The notes under the pieces were generated by a model, which worked only from the letters and a program-made list of their open reading frames with translations, was not told the origin of the DNA and did not search any database. A DNA stretch of 29,172 nt, from contig JBFIPU010000024.1 of the NCBI GenBank assembly GCA_041609995.1, positions 1 to 29,172 of the forward strand. Reading direction: 5' to 3'. The translations under genes and the position numbers were made by a program. The first letter of the stretch is position 1, and every line of letters starts with the position of its first letter. Origin of the DNA: JABDOU01 sp041609995 (lineage in GTDB: Bacteria > Actinomycetota > Acidimicrobiia > Spongiisociales > SHLN01). Positions 16,604-24,215 of the stretch are shown here, one piece after another.

Positions 16604-18138
16604 AAGAGTTCTCCGATCTCGGCCGCCACGGTCTCCAGTATCACCCCGGCCTTGATTTCGTCGGCCACGGCTTCCAGGCGCGGGCTCAGCCACGTGTCGG
16701 GTCCGGCGGGTCCCGTCACCCGCCTCACCGCTGCTGCCACTGCTGCCGTCGCGGCAGCCGGCTGCAGGGGGGAGCGGAACTCGAGTGCCCGTGCACCGCA
16801 CGCCAGCTCGATGGCGAGGATCCGGGTGAGATTGGCCGTCGCCGCCCGCAGCTTGCGGCAGGCGCCCCAGCCGAGCGACACGTGGTCTTCTTGCATGGCG
16901 CTCGTGGGGATCGTGTCGACGCTCGCCGGCACAGCCAGCCGTCGGGTCTCGGTGACCATGGCCGCCTGGGTGTACTGGGCGATCATGAGGCCGGAGTTGA
17001 CGCCGGCGTCGTCGGTGAGAAACGGGGGCAGGCCGTAGGAACGTTTCGGGTCGAGCATGCGGTCGGTGCGACGCTCCGACAACGCACCGATGTCGGCGGC
17101 CGCGATCGCGAGAAAGTCGGCGGCCTGGGCCAGGGGTGCCCCGTGGAAGTTGCCGCAAGATTCGACCCGGCCTTCCTCCGCCAGCACGACCGGATTGTCG
17201 ATGAAGGCCACCAATTCCCGATCGGCAATGGACGACGCATGGGCGATGGCGTCCCGCAGCGCTCCGTGCACCTGCGGGGTGCAGCGGATCGAATAGGCGT
17301 CCTGGACCCGGTCGTCGCCGTGGCGGTGGCTGGCGACGATATCGGATTCTGCCAGGAGCCGGCGAAGATTCTCGGCGCTGGCGGCCTGTCCCAGCTGTGG
17401 CCGCAGGGCGATGAGGTCTGCGGCAAACGCACGATCGGTTCCCATGAGCGCCTCGGTGGAGATGGCTCCTGCGACGTCGGCCACCGTCGCCAGGTGGCTG
17501 AGGTCGGCCAGGGCCAGCACGAGCATTCCCAGCATGCCGTCGGTGCCGTTGATCAGGGCCAGCCCCTCCTTGGCGGTCAGCTCGAGGGCCGACAAGCCGG
17601 CCGCGGCCAGCGCTTCGGACGCTTCATGCAGAACACCGTCGCGCCCCCGCACCGAGCCTTCCCCTATCAATGGGAGAGCGGCCGAGGCGAGCGGGGCCAG
17701 GTCGCCGCTGGCGCCGAGCGACCCGTACTCCCGGACGACGGGAGTCAGCCCGGCGTTGAGGAGGGCCAGAATCGCCTCGGCCACTTCGGCTCGGGCGCCC
17801 GAGTAGCCCATGGCGAGGCTGCGAGCCCGGAGCAACATCATCGCCCGGATGACCTCGGTGTCGACCTCATCACCCATCCCGGCCGCGTGGGAACGAAGCA
17901 GGTTGACCTGGAGCTCGGCGCTGCGTTCAGGCGGAATGATGGTATTGGCGAGAGCCCCGAACCCGGTGGTCACCCCGTAGACGGGCTCGTCGCTGTCGAC
18001 GAATTCGGCGATGAGGCGCGACCCGCGTTCGAGTGCAGCCAAGGCTCTGGGACCGAGAGATACCGGCCGGTGTCGCCGGGCGACGTCGATCACCTCATCG
18101 GCGGTGACCCCCGCGTCCTCGATGACCAGCGTTTCCAC
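16600..18138 (-). CDS. hutH: Histidine ammonia-lyase
   Basis: Product of 512 residues, standard for the family. It removes ammonia from L-histidine to give urocanate, the first step of the pathway. The self-forming MIO cofactor comes from Ala143-Ser144-Gly145 in YGSLGASGDLAPLAS; other conserved parts are VYGVTTGFGALANT with the catalytic tyrosine, NLLRSHAAG, INGTDGMLG, QDAYSIRCTPQVHGA, and MQEDHVSLGWGACRKL. GTG 18138 is the only sensible start; TAGATT (18150-18145 on the minus strand) lies six bases upstream and would place transcription start at the start codon, so the mRNA is probably leaderless. It is the first gene of hutHU-def-FI; no regulator of the HutC or HutP type is nearby. Confidence 0.96.
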   Translation of the reverse strand: METLVIEDAGVTADEVIDVARRHRPVSLGPRALAALERGSRLIAEFVDSDEPVYGVTTGFGALANTIIPPERSAELQVNLLRSHAAGMGDEVDTEVIRAMMLLRARSLAMGYSGARAEVAEAILALLNAGLTPVVREYGSLGASGDLAPLASAALPLIGEGSVRGRDGVLHEASEALAAAGLSALELTAKEGLALINGTDGMLGMLVLALADLSHLATVADVAGAISTEALMGTDRAFAADLIALRPQLGQAASAENLRRLLAESDIVASHRHGDDRVQDAYSIRCTPQVHGALRDAIAHASSIADRELVAFIDNPVVLAEEGRVESCGNFHGAPLAQAADFLAIAAADIGALSERRTDRMLDPKRSYGLPPFLTDDAGVNSGLMIAQYTQAAMVTETRRLAVPASVDTIPTSAMQEDHVSLGWGACRKLRAATANLTRILAIELACGARALEFRSPLQPAAATAAVAAAVRRVTGPAGPDTWLSPRLEAVADEIKAGVILETVAAEIGELL

Positions 18139-18144
18139 GCACCG

Positions 18145-18150
18145 AATCTA
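18145..18150 (-). promoter_or_regulatory. -10 box of the hut operon (leaderless start)
   Basis: TAGATT on the minus strand, within TGATAGATT, ends six bases before GTG 18138, so the transcript should begin at or next to the start codon. A TTGATC further upstream stands 21 bases away, too far for a normal -35 box, so only the -10 box is proposed. Confidence 0.45.
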
Positions 18151-18173
18151 TCAGTCGGGGTGGGCCGGACCGA

Positions 18174-18683
18174 TCAATGCCGGGTGTTTCCTGCGAGCAG
18201 GTCGAGGATGTGGGGGATCAAGTCGAGAATGGCGGCCAGGCTTTCGGCAACGGCCCTCGAGCTGCCGGGGCAGTTGACGACGAGGGTGGTGCCGACCGAT
18301 CCGGCGACCGCCCGTGACAGGGCAGCCGACTTGGTCGCCTCGAGGCCGGCGGAGCGCATGAGGTGCTCGAGCCCTTCGGCCCTCTTTTCGATCACCTGCA
18401 GGGTGGCCTCAGGCGTGACGTCCCGGGGGCCGAATCCGGTGCCCCCGCTGGTGACGACGAGGCGGGCGGCCTCGCACAGGTCCCTGAGGGCGGAGGCGAT
18501 TTGGTCGATCTCGTCCGGTACCACCCGTCGGTCGACGACCTCGAACCCGGCCGCGGTGAGGATTTCCTGGGCCACGTCACCTGATCGATCCTCCCGCGTG
18601 CCGGCGATCACTCCGTCGCTCGAGACGAGGACGGCTGCCCGGTGCGGAGCGTCGTTCTGAGCCTGCTGGTCGGGGGCGCTCAT
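18174..18683 (-). CDS. MogA/MoaB-family molybdopterin adenylyltransferase
   Basis: Product of 169 residues with the MoCF-binding fold. It begins with the beta strand HRAAVLVSSDGVIAGTREDRSG, in which the family usually has VSD..G..G...D.SG; the central nucleotide/molybdopterin-binding stretch LVVTSGGTGFGPRDVTPEAT is complete, and a final NCPGSSRAVAESLAAIL is also family-typical. MogA adenylylates molybdopterin before metal insertion; MoaB in many bacteria is a close relative, and sequence alone does not separate them here. Start: ATG 18683, since the longer frame up to 18851 gives an unlike, low-complexity N-terminus. TAAGCT (18696-18691 on the minus strand) stands seven bases before the ATG, which suggests a leaderless transcript. 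The hut operon begins 35 bases downstream on the same strand, behind its own -10 box. Confidence 0.9.
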   Translation of the reverse strand: MSAPDQQAQNDAPHRAAVLVSSDGVIAGTREDRSGDVAQEILTAAGFEVVDRRVVPDEIDQIASALRDLCEAARLVVTSGGTGFGPRDVTPEATLQVIEKRAEGLEHLMRSAGLEATKSAALSRAVAGSVGTTLVVNCPGSSRAVAESLAAILDLIPHILDLLAGNTRH

Positions 18684-18690
18684 CTCCCGG

Positions 18691-18696
18691 AGCTTA
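18691..18696 (-). promoter_or_regulatory. -10 box of the mogA/moaB-like gene (leaderless start)
   Basis: TAAGCT on the minus strand is followed by seven bases and then ATG 18683. The distance fits a transcript that begins at the start codon. No clear -35 box is seen at the right distance. Confidence 0.45.
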
Positions 18697-18778
18697 TGCG
18701 TTCTCGCCCTCGACGACCTGTTGTCTGAGGTTCCCGGAACGGATGGGCAAGAGCACCGGATACCCGGCCCACCAGCTT

Positions 18779-18896
18779 TGCCCACCCATTCCAGGACCGG
18801 GGAACATCGGGATGAACCCCGGGTCAACCCCCAGGTGGGCACATGCCACACCGGGTTCTCGTCAGACGTTGGAACCGTCTAAACGGGTTCCCGTTT
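18779..18896. promoter_or_regulatory. Nested inverted repeats in a divergent intergenic region
   Basis: Between the divergent mogA-like and repeat-module/CapA genes, TGCCCACC (18779-18786) pairs with GGTGGGCA (18834-18841), and inside it CCGGGG (18797-18802) pairs with CCCCGG (18817-18822). Nearer the CapA-type gene, AAACGGG (18881-18887) and CCCGTTT (18890-18896) form a 7-bp dyad with a two-base centre, ending ten bases before the -10 box at 18907-18912; such a place suits a regulator-binding site. No function is known. Confidence 0.4.
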
Positions 18897-18906
18897 CACC
18901 TCGCGA

Positions 18907-18912
18907 TAACCT
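18907..18912 (+). promoter_or_regulatory. -10 box of the repeat-module/CapA gene (leaderless start)
   Basis: TAACCT is followed by six bases and then ATG 18919, so transcription should begin at the start codon. There is no ribosome-binding site. The dyad at 18881-18896 lies where a -35 box would be expected and no TTGACA-like box is seen. Confidence 0.45.
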
Positions 18913-18918
18913 TGCGGC

Positions 18919-20703
18919 ATGCGCGCCGCGGTCGGATTGGTCCTGGGCCTTGCCCTGTCCGGGTTGACCGCGGCCTCGACGGCCGACACGCCGGGTTTCG
19001 TCGATCCGGATACCAACCGTTGGGAGGTTCAGACCCGAAATGGTGCGGAGGCCTTCTATTTCGGTGAACGGGGAGACATTCCGCTGGTTGGGGACTGGGA
19101 TTGCGACGGCTTCGACACCGCCGCCATGTATCGCACGAGCGACGGCCACGTCTACGTGCGCAACGCCGAGGACGGACTGGCAGAACCCTCTCCATTCTGG
19201 GGACGGTGGGATGACGTCATCCTGGCGGGAGACTTCGACGGGGACGGTTGCGACACGCTCGCCACCTACCAACGGGTGTCGGGGCTGGTGCACATCTCCA
19301 ACGAACTCGGCGCCGGTCCCGAGTTCTCGTACTACTTCGGGATTCCGGGGGACAAGCCTTTCGTCGGAGACTTCGACGAGGATGGCATCGACGAACTCGG
19401 GCTTCACCGGGAGTCGAGTGGATTCGTCTACATGCGTTTTTCGCACAGCATCGGGTTTGCCGATGCGGAGTTCTACTACGGAATCCCAGATGACCGGCTG
19501 GTTGCCGGTGACTGGAACGGCGACGGCATAGACACGGTCGCCGTGATGCGCCCGGGGGACGGCGTGTTCTACCTCCGCAACGAGAACAGCCTCGGTTTCG
19601 CCGATGAGCAATTCGAGGTCGGCGACCCCGACTACGTCCCGGTGGCGGGGACGTTCGGGAGGCAACCCCCACCACCCGAGCCGCCCGCGCCCCGGAGTTT
19701 CACGATCGCGGCGACCGGCGACATCCTCATCCATTCGGCCGTGTGGGAATCGGCCCGAGCGTACGCCGGGGGCAGCGGTTACGACTTCCAACCGATGTTC
19801 GAGCCGCTCAGGTCGCGCATCGAGGCCGCCGACCTGGCCATCTGCCACCTGGAGGTGCCGCTGTCGGCTGACAACAGCCGGATCAGCTCTTACCCCTCGT
19901 TCCGGGCGCCGCGCGAAGTCGCGGATGCGGTTTCAGCTGTCGGCTACGACACGTGTTCGACCGCCTCGAACCACACGATCGACAAAGGGGTCGATGGGGC
20001 GGTCGTGACGCTGGGCGTCCTCGACAGCGCCGGGCTGGCCCACACCGGCAGCGCCCGGGGTCCGGAGGAGGATGTGCCGGCCCTCTATGAGATCGACGGG
20101 GTTTTGGTCGGCCACCTGTCCTACACCTATGGACTCAATGGCCTACGGGTTCCGAGTGGGAAGGAGTACACGGTCAATGTGATCGACGAGGCCGCCATCA
20201 TCGCCGATGCCGCCTGGGCCCGGGAGCAGGGAGCCGAGTTTGTGATCCTGTCGATGCACTGGGGGAACGAGTACCAGGCAGTCGAATCGAGTTTTCAGCG
20301 GTCGCTGGCGGAGTCTTTGCTGGCCGATCCCCACATCGACCTCATCCTGGGTCACCACGCTCACGTGGTGCAGCCGATCGACCGCATCGGGGGTGAGTAT
20401 GTCGTCTTCGGCCTCGGGAACCTCATCTCGAACCAGCGGACGAGCAGTTCCCGGGTGGGGGTGGACGACGGGCTGCTGGTCGAGGTGACGGTCACCGAGG
20501 GACCTGACGGCGTTTTTCGGAGCGAGGCCCTCACGGCGACGCCGCTGTATGTTCAGGCAGACGGTCACCTCGTTCTCCCCGTCTCCGATTACCTGGCCGC
20601 AGACTCGATCGCGCCGAATCTCCGCACGGTCCTGCAGACGAGCTATGACCGGACTGTCGCCCGCGTCATGCGCTACGAACCGGTGGGCGTCACGATCGAC
20701 TGA
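18919..20703 (+). CDS. Secreted FG-GAP/VCBS-like repeat protein with CapA-type phosphoesterase domain
   Basis: Product of 594 residues. Order: signal peptide (1 to about 22); an Asp-rich repeat module (about 44-248) of four full units and a closing half unit, each like 'FYYG.P.D...AGDWNGDGIDT....R..DG..YLRN....GFAD', with calcium-loop-like D-x-D/N-x-D-G-x-D; a short Pro-rich linker (about 249-258, QPPPPEPPAP); and a C-terminal PGA_cap/CapA-like calcineurin-type domain (about 260-560). Its metal-site motifs are TGDILIHSAV (Asp268), HLEVPLS (His310), SNHTID (Asn351, His352), HWGNEY (His447), GHHAHVVQPI (His479, His482) and FGLGNLISN. Known CapA proteins serve poly-gamma-glutamate capsule formation, but the true reaction is poorly defined and no capBC is in the window. 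One cysteine sits in each of the first two units (Cys62, Cys111). The ATG follows a -10 box by six bases. It converges with the next gene, stop to stop five bases apart. Confidence 0.85.
   Translation: MRAAVGLVLGLALSGLTAASTADTPGFVDPDTNRWEVQTRNGAEAFYFGERGDIPLVGDWDCDGFDTAAMYRTSDGHVYVRNAEDGLAEPSPFWGRWDDVILAGDFDGDGCDTLATYQRVSGLVHISNELGAGPEFSYYFGIPGDKPFVGDFDEDGIDELGLHRESSGFVYMRFSHSIGFADAEFYYGIPDDRLVAGDWNGDGIDTVAVMRPGDGVFYLRNENSLGFADEQFEVGDPDYVPVAGTFGRQPPPPEPPAPRSFTIAATGDILIHSAVWESARAYAGGSGYDFQPMFEPLRSRIEAADLAICHLEVPLSADNSRISSYPSFRAPREVADAVSAVGYDTCSTASNHTIDKGVDGAVVTLGVLDSAGLAHTGSARGPEEDVPALYEIDGVLVGHLSYTYGLNGLRVPSGKEYTVNVIDEAAIIADAAWAREQGAEFVILSMHWGNEYQAVESSFQRSLAESLLADPHIDLILGHHAHVVQPIDRIGGEYVVFGLGNLISNQRTSSSRVGVDDGLLVEVTVTEGPDGVFRSEALTATPLYVQADGHLVLPVSDYLAADSIAPNLRTVLQTSYDRTVARVMRYEPVGVTID
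19048..19662 (+). repeat. Protein-level tandem repeats (4.5 units) in the CapA-type protein
   Basis: About 46-48 codons per unit; each unit has the core G-D-[WF]-[DN]-x-D-G-x-D and an F/Y-x-x-G strand. The same module recurs in the genes at 20709-23828 and 24525-27542. The pattern is that of FG-GAP/VCBS-like blades, which in known structures build a beta-propeller and hold calcium in the Asp-rich loops. Confidence 0.8.
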
Positions 20704-20708
20704 ACCGG

Positions 20709-23700
20709 CTAGGGGGTCGGCTGCGGCACGTTTGTGCCCGCAGCGTCGTTGGGCGGACAGCTGTCCATGTATTCGTCGCCGTTCTCGTCGGTGACGTTGA
20801 GACAAACGACCGCCCCGAGCGGGTCGACGATCGTTCCCCCCTCGAGAGCCGAATCCTCCAACCAGGTCGCCAGTCCTGGCAGGTTGAGCACGATGTGTGT
20901 GGCCGCCATGATCGTGGAGCCGGTGACGCGCGTTTCGCCCGGGGCCGGCTGGCCCGGGATGAGATCCGGTGCCAGATTCTCGATGGCCGTGGCCGTGCCG
21001 CCGGCTGCATCCGCCGTCATGACCGAGTCGGTGACCGTCACCACCGATCCCAGGTTTTGGACGACGGTTCCCTCCGCCCCGCCGATGGCAGAGATCGTAG
21101 AAGCGTTGATCGTCAGCTCCCCGCCGGTGACGACCACTGCCCTGGGGTTGATCGACGAGGCAGTGACCGTCGCCCCGTCAGCTCTGAGGCGCCCGGCGTT
21201 CACGGTGAATCCCTGGGCCGCCGTCGAAGCTGTCGCCCGGTAATCGCCGCCGTCAACGGAGCCGAGAGCGTTCTCCAGTTGTATCGCCAGCGCGCTCGAC
21301 GTGCCTGCCGCATCCACCGAGAGGTCCGCTGCCACGAGGCTGCCGTTCGTCACGCGCACGCCGGTGGAGCTCCTGGACGTTCCCGCTCCCGTCCCGATCG
21401 CCGTGTCTGACGCAATGATCTGGGACCCCTGGCCGTCGATTCCGACCCCGTCTCCTGAAACGGTGATGGTTCCGTCAGAAATGGCGGCGATACCGGATTG
21501 GGCGAACACACCGACTGCCCGCCCATGAGATCCGTCGACCTCGAACACCGGGTTGCTCATTTCGAGACGACCCCCGATGATCGAGACCCCGATCTCGGTG
21601 AGATAGCCGCCGTGGCCATGGACGGTGAGGTCTTCGTATGTTCCCGAACTGGCGACCGAGTAGACGGCGATGAAGTCACCGGACGGGGGGCCACCCCCGG
21701 CGGTCGATGTGACAACCGAGAGTTGAGAGGCGCTCACGGTTGATCCATCGACAGCGACCACGCCCCGAACCGAGCCGACCGGGGCCCAGGCCTCGATCGC
21801 GACGTTCGCCAATACCGGGGCCGCCCGCGCGTTTTCGATGCCGGTGGCTCCTGCCGACGAGGACGTGACGATCGAGACACCTTCGAAGCGGGGAGCACCC
21901 CCGATGTTGGTCACCGCCGGGTGCCCGTTGATGGCGTTGACGGCGACGGCCACGTTGCGAAACGTGGACTGACCACCGATGTTGGTGACGGCGACGGCTC
22001 CGGCGCCACCGGCTTCGATCACCAGGTCCGAGTACCGGGCGGTCACGCCATCGTTCAGGATGCCCAGCGCTTTCGCATCCGAGCTGAACGCCTTGATGCC
22101 CAGATGTTCGAGACCGGCTCCCTCGGCGCCCACCACCACGGGGTCCGGGCCGTCGGCGCCGGTCAAGGTCGTGGCGGCCCCCTGGCCTCGAACTGTCAGG
22201 TTCTCCACCAATGCAAACCCCGCTCCCGGGCGGGCGGCCCACACCCCGGGGCCGAGGTCGAGTGTCCACGGCTCGGGCGGACCGAATCGCGCCGTCTGGT
22301 CGAGCGTGTAGCGGAGGAAGTCGCCGCGTTCGACGGCAGGACCGGGCGTCGGCGTCGGGAGGGACGTTCCTTCGTGTTGGATGACCTCGATGCCGTTCAG
22401 CTGCGGGTCGTTGCTGATGTGCTGAAACCAGATGTCGATACCGGTTTCGTCGGCATACGCCAGGTAGGTGCGCCGGGTACCTACGCGGTGACCGGCGGAC
22501 GACACCAGATCGAACTCGCGGGTGATCATCCCGTCATCACCGTGGATGTGGAAAACGCGTTGACCTGGCTCAGTTGCGAGGTCCGAGCCGGAGGCGAAAT
22601 AGAGGTTCACCTGGACGAGGGTGCCTGCTGCCACCGGGAGGCGCCAGATCATCTCGTCGCCTGCAGGACTGTCCCACCGCTCCGTGGCGAACACGGCGGC
22701 AGGCACCGATGGGCCGACCGTTCCATCCACCGCGGTCACGCCGCGCCGGGAGGCGCTGCTGGCGGCCGCAGCCGCGTTGGTGTACACCGAGGGGGCGGCA
22801 GTCGTGTCGGCCGCCCACCCGGGCCCGTCATCCAATGCCAAGAGAGCCGGACCACCCACGTTGATCCGGAACAGGATCGGGCCGTCATACGTCGGCGGGG
22901 GCGGAGGCGGCGGCGGTGGTGGGGGTGGAGGCGGCTGGACTGGGGCGACGAAGACTCCCACGACAGGCAGCCACGACGCCGAGCCGAATTCGATGATCAC
23001 GTCGGCTGGCTGTTGCTTGTTGGCGTTGGAGAGATAGAACCGACCGTCGCCAGGCCGGTAGATGCCGATCGTATCGGCGCCGTCACCGTCCCAATCGCCG
23101 GCTATCACCCGATCGGCCGGCTCTCCGAAGAAGAACTGCTGCTCGGCGGGCCCGGTGGCGAGCTCGTTTCGAAAGTAGACCAGGCCCGAAGACTCCCGGT
23201 ACAGACCGATGCCGGAGGCCCCATCCCCGTCGAAGTCGCCGACGAATGGTTGATCTCCCGGGCGCCCGAAGTAGAAGTCGATATCGGCCGGCCCGGTGTC
23301 GAGCGCGTTGCGGAGCAGCACCCGGCCACGGCGGTAGATCCCGATCGAGTCGCATCCGTCGCCGTCCCAGTCGCCGACGAGAGCGACGTCACCCCGCTGT
23401 CCGTAAAAGAAGGTGGTATCGGCCGTTCCGAGGGCGTTGGCGTTGCTCAGGTACACGAACCCGTTGGTGGGCCGGAACATGCCAACGGTGTCGGATCCGT
23501 TGCAATCCCAGTCTCCCATCAAGGGAACGTCGCCCGGGTTGCCGAAAAAGAACGAATTCACGTCCTCGGCCGTGTCGCGCAGGTGCCATTCCCCGCTTGC
23601 CGGGTTCCACATCCCCACATCATCGACGGGCTGGGTGGCTGTGGCGGCCGGCGAGGGGTATCCCCAGCCGATGCCGAGGACGACGAAGAGCCCCGCCAGA

Positions 23701-23828
23701 GCGCGGTATCGGGTGCAGGCTCGGGTTCTCGGGCTGGGTTCAGCCCGGCTGTCATCGGCCGGCTGGCCGGGCGCGCTCGGGCGCCACCATCCTCTGATCA
23801 ACCGAGTGACCGCCCGTGCCGGCCGCAT
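20709..23828 (-). CDS. Exported repeat-module protein with malectin domain and right-handed beta-helix
   Basis: Product of 1039 residues. A basic N-terminal stretch of about 40 residues precedes the hydrophobic signal segment (about 43-63). Then comes the Asp-rich repeat module (about 91-293; four full units and a closing half unit), a run of 14 prolines (299-312), a malectin-type carbohydrate-binding domain (about 317-485; FRINVGGPALLALDDGPGW, FATERWDSP, LNGIEVIQ), and a long Gly/Ala/Ser/Thr/Val-rich region (about 500-1010) with irregular repeats such as VTNIGG and TGIENA, fitting a right-handed parallel beta-helix. Cys109 and Cys159 lie in the first two units. Two more cysteines are near the C-terminus (VVCLNVT, DSCPPN). 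Start: ATG 23828 with GGAG five bases upstream; the frame reaches 24146, but that would cover the selenoprotein gene on the other strand and adds no family-like sequence. Probably a cell-surface glycan-binding protein; no lyase active site can be identified. Confidence 0.82.
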   Translation of the reverse strand: MRPARAVTRLIRGWWRPSAPGQPADDSRAEPSPRTRACTRYRALAGLFVVLGIGWGYPSPAATATQPVDDVGMWNPASGEWHLRDTAEDVNSFFFGNPGDVPLMGDWDCNGSDTVGMFRPTNGFVYLSNANALGTADTTFFYGQRGDVALVGDWDGDGCDSIGIYRRGRVLLRNALDTGPADIDFYFGRPGDQPFVGDFDGDGASGIGLYRESSGLVYFRNELATGPAEQQFFFGEPADRVIAGDWDGDGADTIGIYRPGDGRFYLSNANKQQPADVIIEFGSASWLPVVGVFVAPVQPPPPPPPPPPPPPPTYDGPILFRINVGGPALLALDDGPGWAADTTAAPSVYTNAAAAASSASRRGVTAVDGTVGPSVPAAVFATERWDSPAGDEMIWRLPVAAGTLVQVNLYFASGSDLATEPGQRVFHIHGDDGMITREFDLVSSAGHRVGTRRTYLAYADETGIDIWFQHISNDPQLNGIEVIQHEGTSLPTPTPGPAVERGDFLRYTLDQTARFGPPEPWTLDLGPGVWAARPGAGFALVENLTVRGQGAATTLTGADGPDPVVVGAEGAGLEHLGIKAFSSDAKALGILNDGVTARYSDLVIEAGGAGAVAVTNIGGQSTFRNVAVAVNAINGHPAVTNIGGAPRFEGVSIVTSSSAGATGIENARAAPVLANVAIEAWAPVGSVRGVVAVDGSTVSASQLSVVTSTAGGGPPSGDFIAVYSVASSGTYEDLTVHGHGGYLTEIGVSIIGGRLEMSNPVFEVDGSHGRAVGVFAQSGIAAISDGTITVSGDGVGIDGQGSQIIASDTAIGTGAGTSRSSTGVRVTNGSLVAADLSVDAAGTSSALAIQLENALGSVDGGDYRATASTAAQGFTVNAGRLRADGATVTASSINPRAVVVTGGELTINASTISAIGGAEGTVVQNLGSVVTVTDSVMTADAAGGTATAIENLAPDLIPGQPAPGETRVTGSTIMAATHIVLNLPGLATWLEDSALEGGTIVDPLGAVVCLNVTDENGDEYMDSCPPNDAAGTNVPQPTP
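22950..23558 (-). repeat. Protein-level tandem repeats (4.5 units) in the malectin/beta-helix protein
   Basis: Same Asp-rich unit as in the neighbouring CapA-type protein, for example FYFGRPGDQPFVGDFDGDG here against YYFGIPGDKPFVGDFDEDG there. The third units of the two proteins are nearly superposable, including the RESSG turn, which indicates a recent common origin of the module. Confidence 0.8.
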
Positions 23829-23936
23829 GACTACTCCGAATGCCCGAAGCGCCCGCCTGGCGCCTTGGGCCAATTCAATCAGCGAAAACGCCCACGTCAC
23901 TAGGACTTTCGACCCAACTTGGCAGGAGACGTTCGG

Positions 23937-23942
23937 TATAGT
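23937..23942 (+). promoter_or_regulatory. -10 box of the SelW-like selenoprotein gene (leaderless start)
   Basis: TATAGT, one base from the TATAAT consensus, is followed by six bases and then ATG 23949, so the transcript should begin at the start codon. An AGGAG at 23924-23928 is 20 bases from the ATG and too far to act as its ribosome-binding site. No clear -35 box at 16-18 bases. Confidence 0.55.
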
Positions 23943-23948
23943 CACGGC

Positions 23949-24215
23949 ATGACTACCCACCGTGTATCCATCGCCTACTGCGTACCCTGAGACTATTCGG
24001 AGCGCGCCGTGAGCGCCGCCAACGATCTCATCACGAACTACCAGCACCTCATCTCGGAGTTGACCTTCATCATGGGCGACAAGGGGATCTTCGACGTGAA
24101 GGTGGATGACACGGTGATCTATTCGAAGGCCGAGACCGGCCGGCACGCCGAGCCGGGCGAGGTATTGGCCGAGTTCGAAGCGCTGGTGCAGCCTTCCCGG
24201 CGGTACGGCGAGTAG
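23949..24215 (+). CDS. SelW-like (Rdx family) selenoprotein, TGA 23988-23990 read as selenocysteine
   Basis: Read from ATG 23949 through one in-frame TGA, the product is 88 residues. The TGA is codon 14 and completes the motif Cys11-Val-Pro-Sec14, the CxxU form of the Rdx family's CxxC redox motif, in the family's usual place right after the first beta strand (VSIAYC). The downstream part is family-typical: KGIFDVKVDDTVIYSKAETG followed by RHAEPGEV, where many members have GVFEV.VDG...FSKKETGR.PEPGEV. Rdx proteins (SelW, SelT, SelH, Rdx12) have a thioredoxin-like fold and probably act in thiol redox chemistry; partners here are unknown. A hairpin just after the TGA (23999-24020) is a plausible bacterial SECIS. 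The frame starting at GTG 24009 gives only 68 residues and lacks the first strand and the redox motif, so I reject it. The selenocysteine machinery (selA, selB, selC, selD) is not in the window. The gene stands alone, divergent from the malectin gene. Confidence 0.88.
23999..24020 (+). promoter_or_regulatory. Candidate bacterial SECIS hairpin
   Basis: Starting eight bases after the TGA, GG (23999-24000) pairs with CC (24019-24020), then a small internal loop, then GCGC (24002-24005) pairs with GCGC (24013-24016) around the 7-base loop GCCGTGA, which contains a G-U. Bacterial SECIS elements lie directly downstream of the UGA, within the coding region, and carry G/GU in the apical loop that binds SelB. 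Pairing is short, so this is a proposal only. Confidence 0.45.

Noticed and set aside
16882..18660. 592-residue open frame on the plus strand across hutH and the mogA-like gene
   Set aside because: Antisense shadow of hutH; Gly/Arg/Val/Asp-rich with no domain.
22890..22945. GC-rich simple repeat (GGCGGTGG-type)
   Set aside because: It is the coding sequence of the 14-proline linker, with varied proline codons, not an independent DNA repeat.
21921..23903. 660-residue open frame on the plus strand opposite the malectin/beta-helix gene
   Set aside because: Composition is the complement of the real gene; no signal peptide or domain, whereas the minus frame has several.
23829..24146. N-terminal extension of the malectin/beta-helix gene to 24146
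   Set aside because: It would run across the selenoprotein gene and its promoter; ATG 23828 has a good GGAG site and is followed by the signal segment.
24009..24215. 68-residue ORF from GTG 24009 as a complete gene
   Set aside because: It lacks the first strand and the redox motif of the Rdx family; the same frame continues upstream through one TGA to a proper start with a -10 box.
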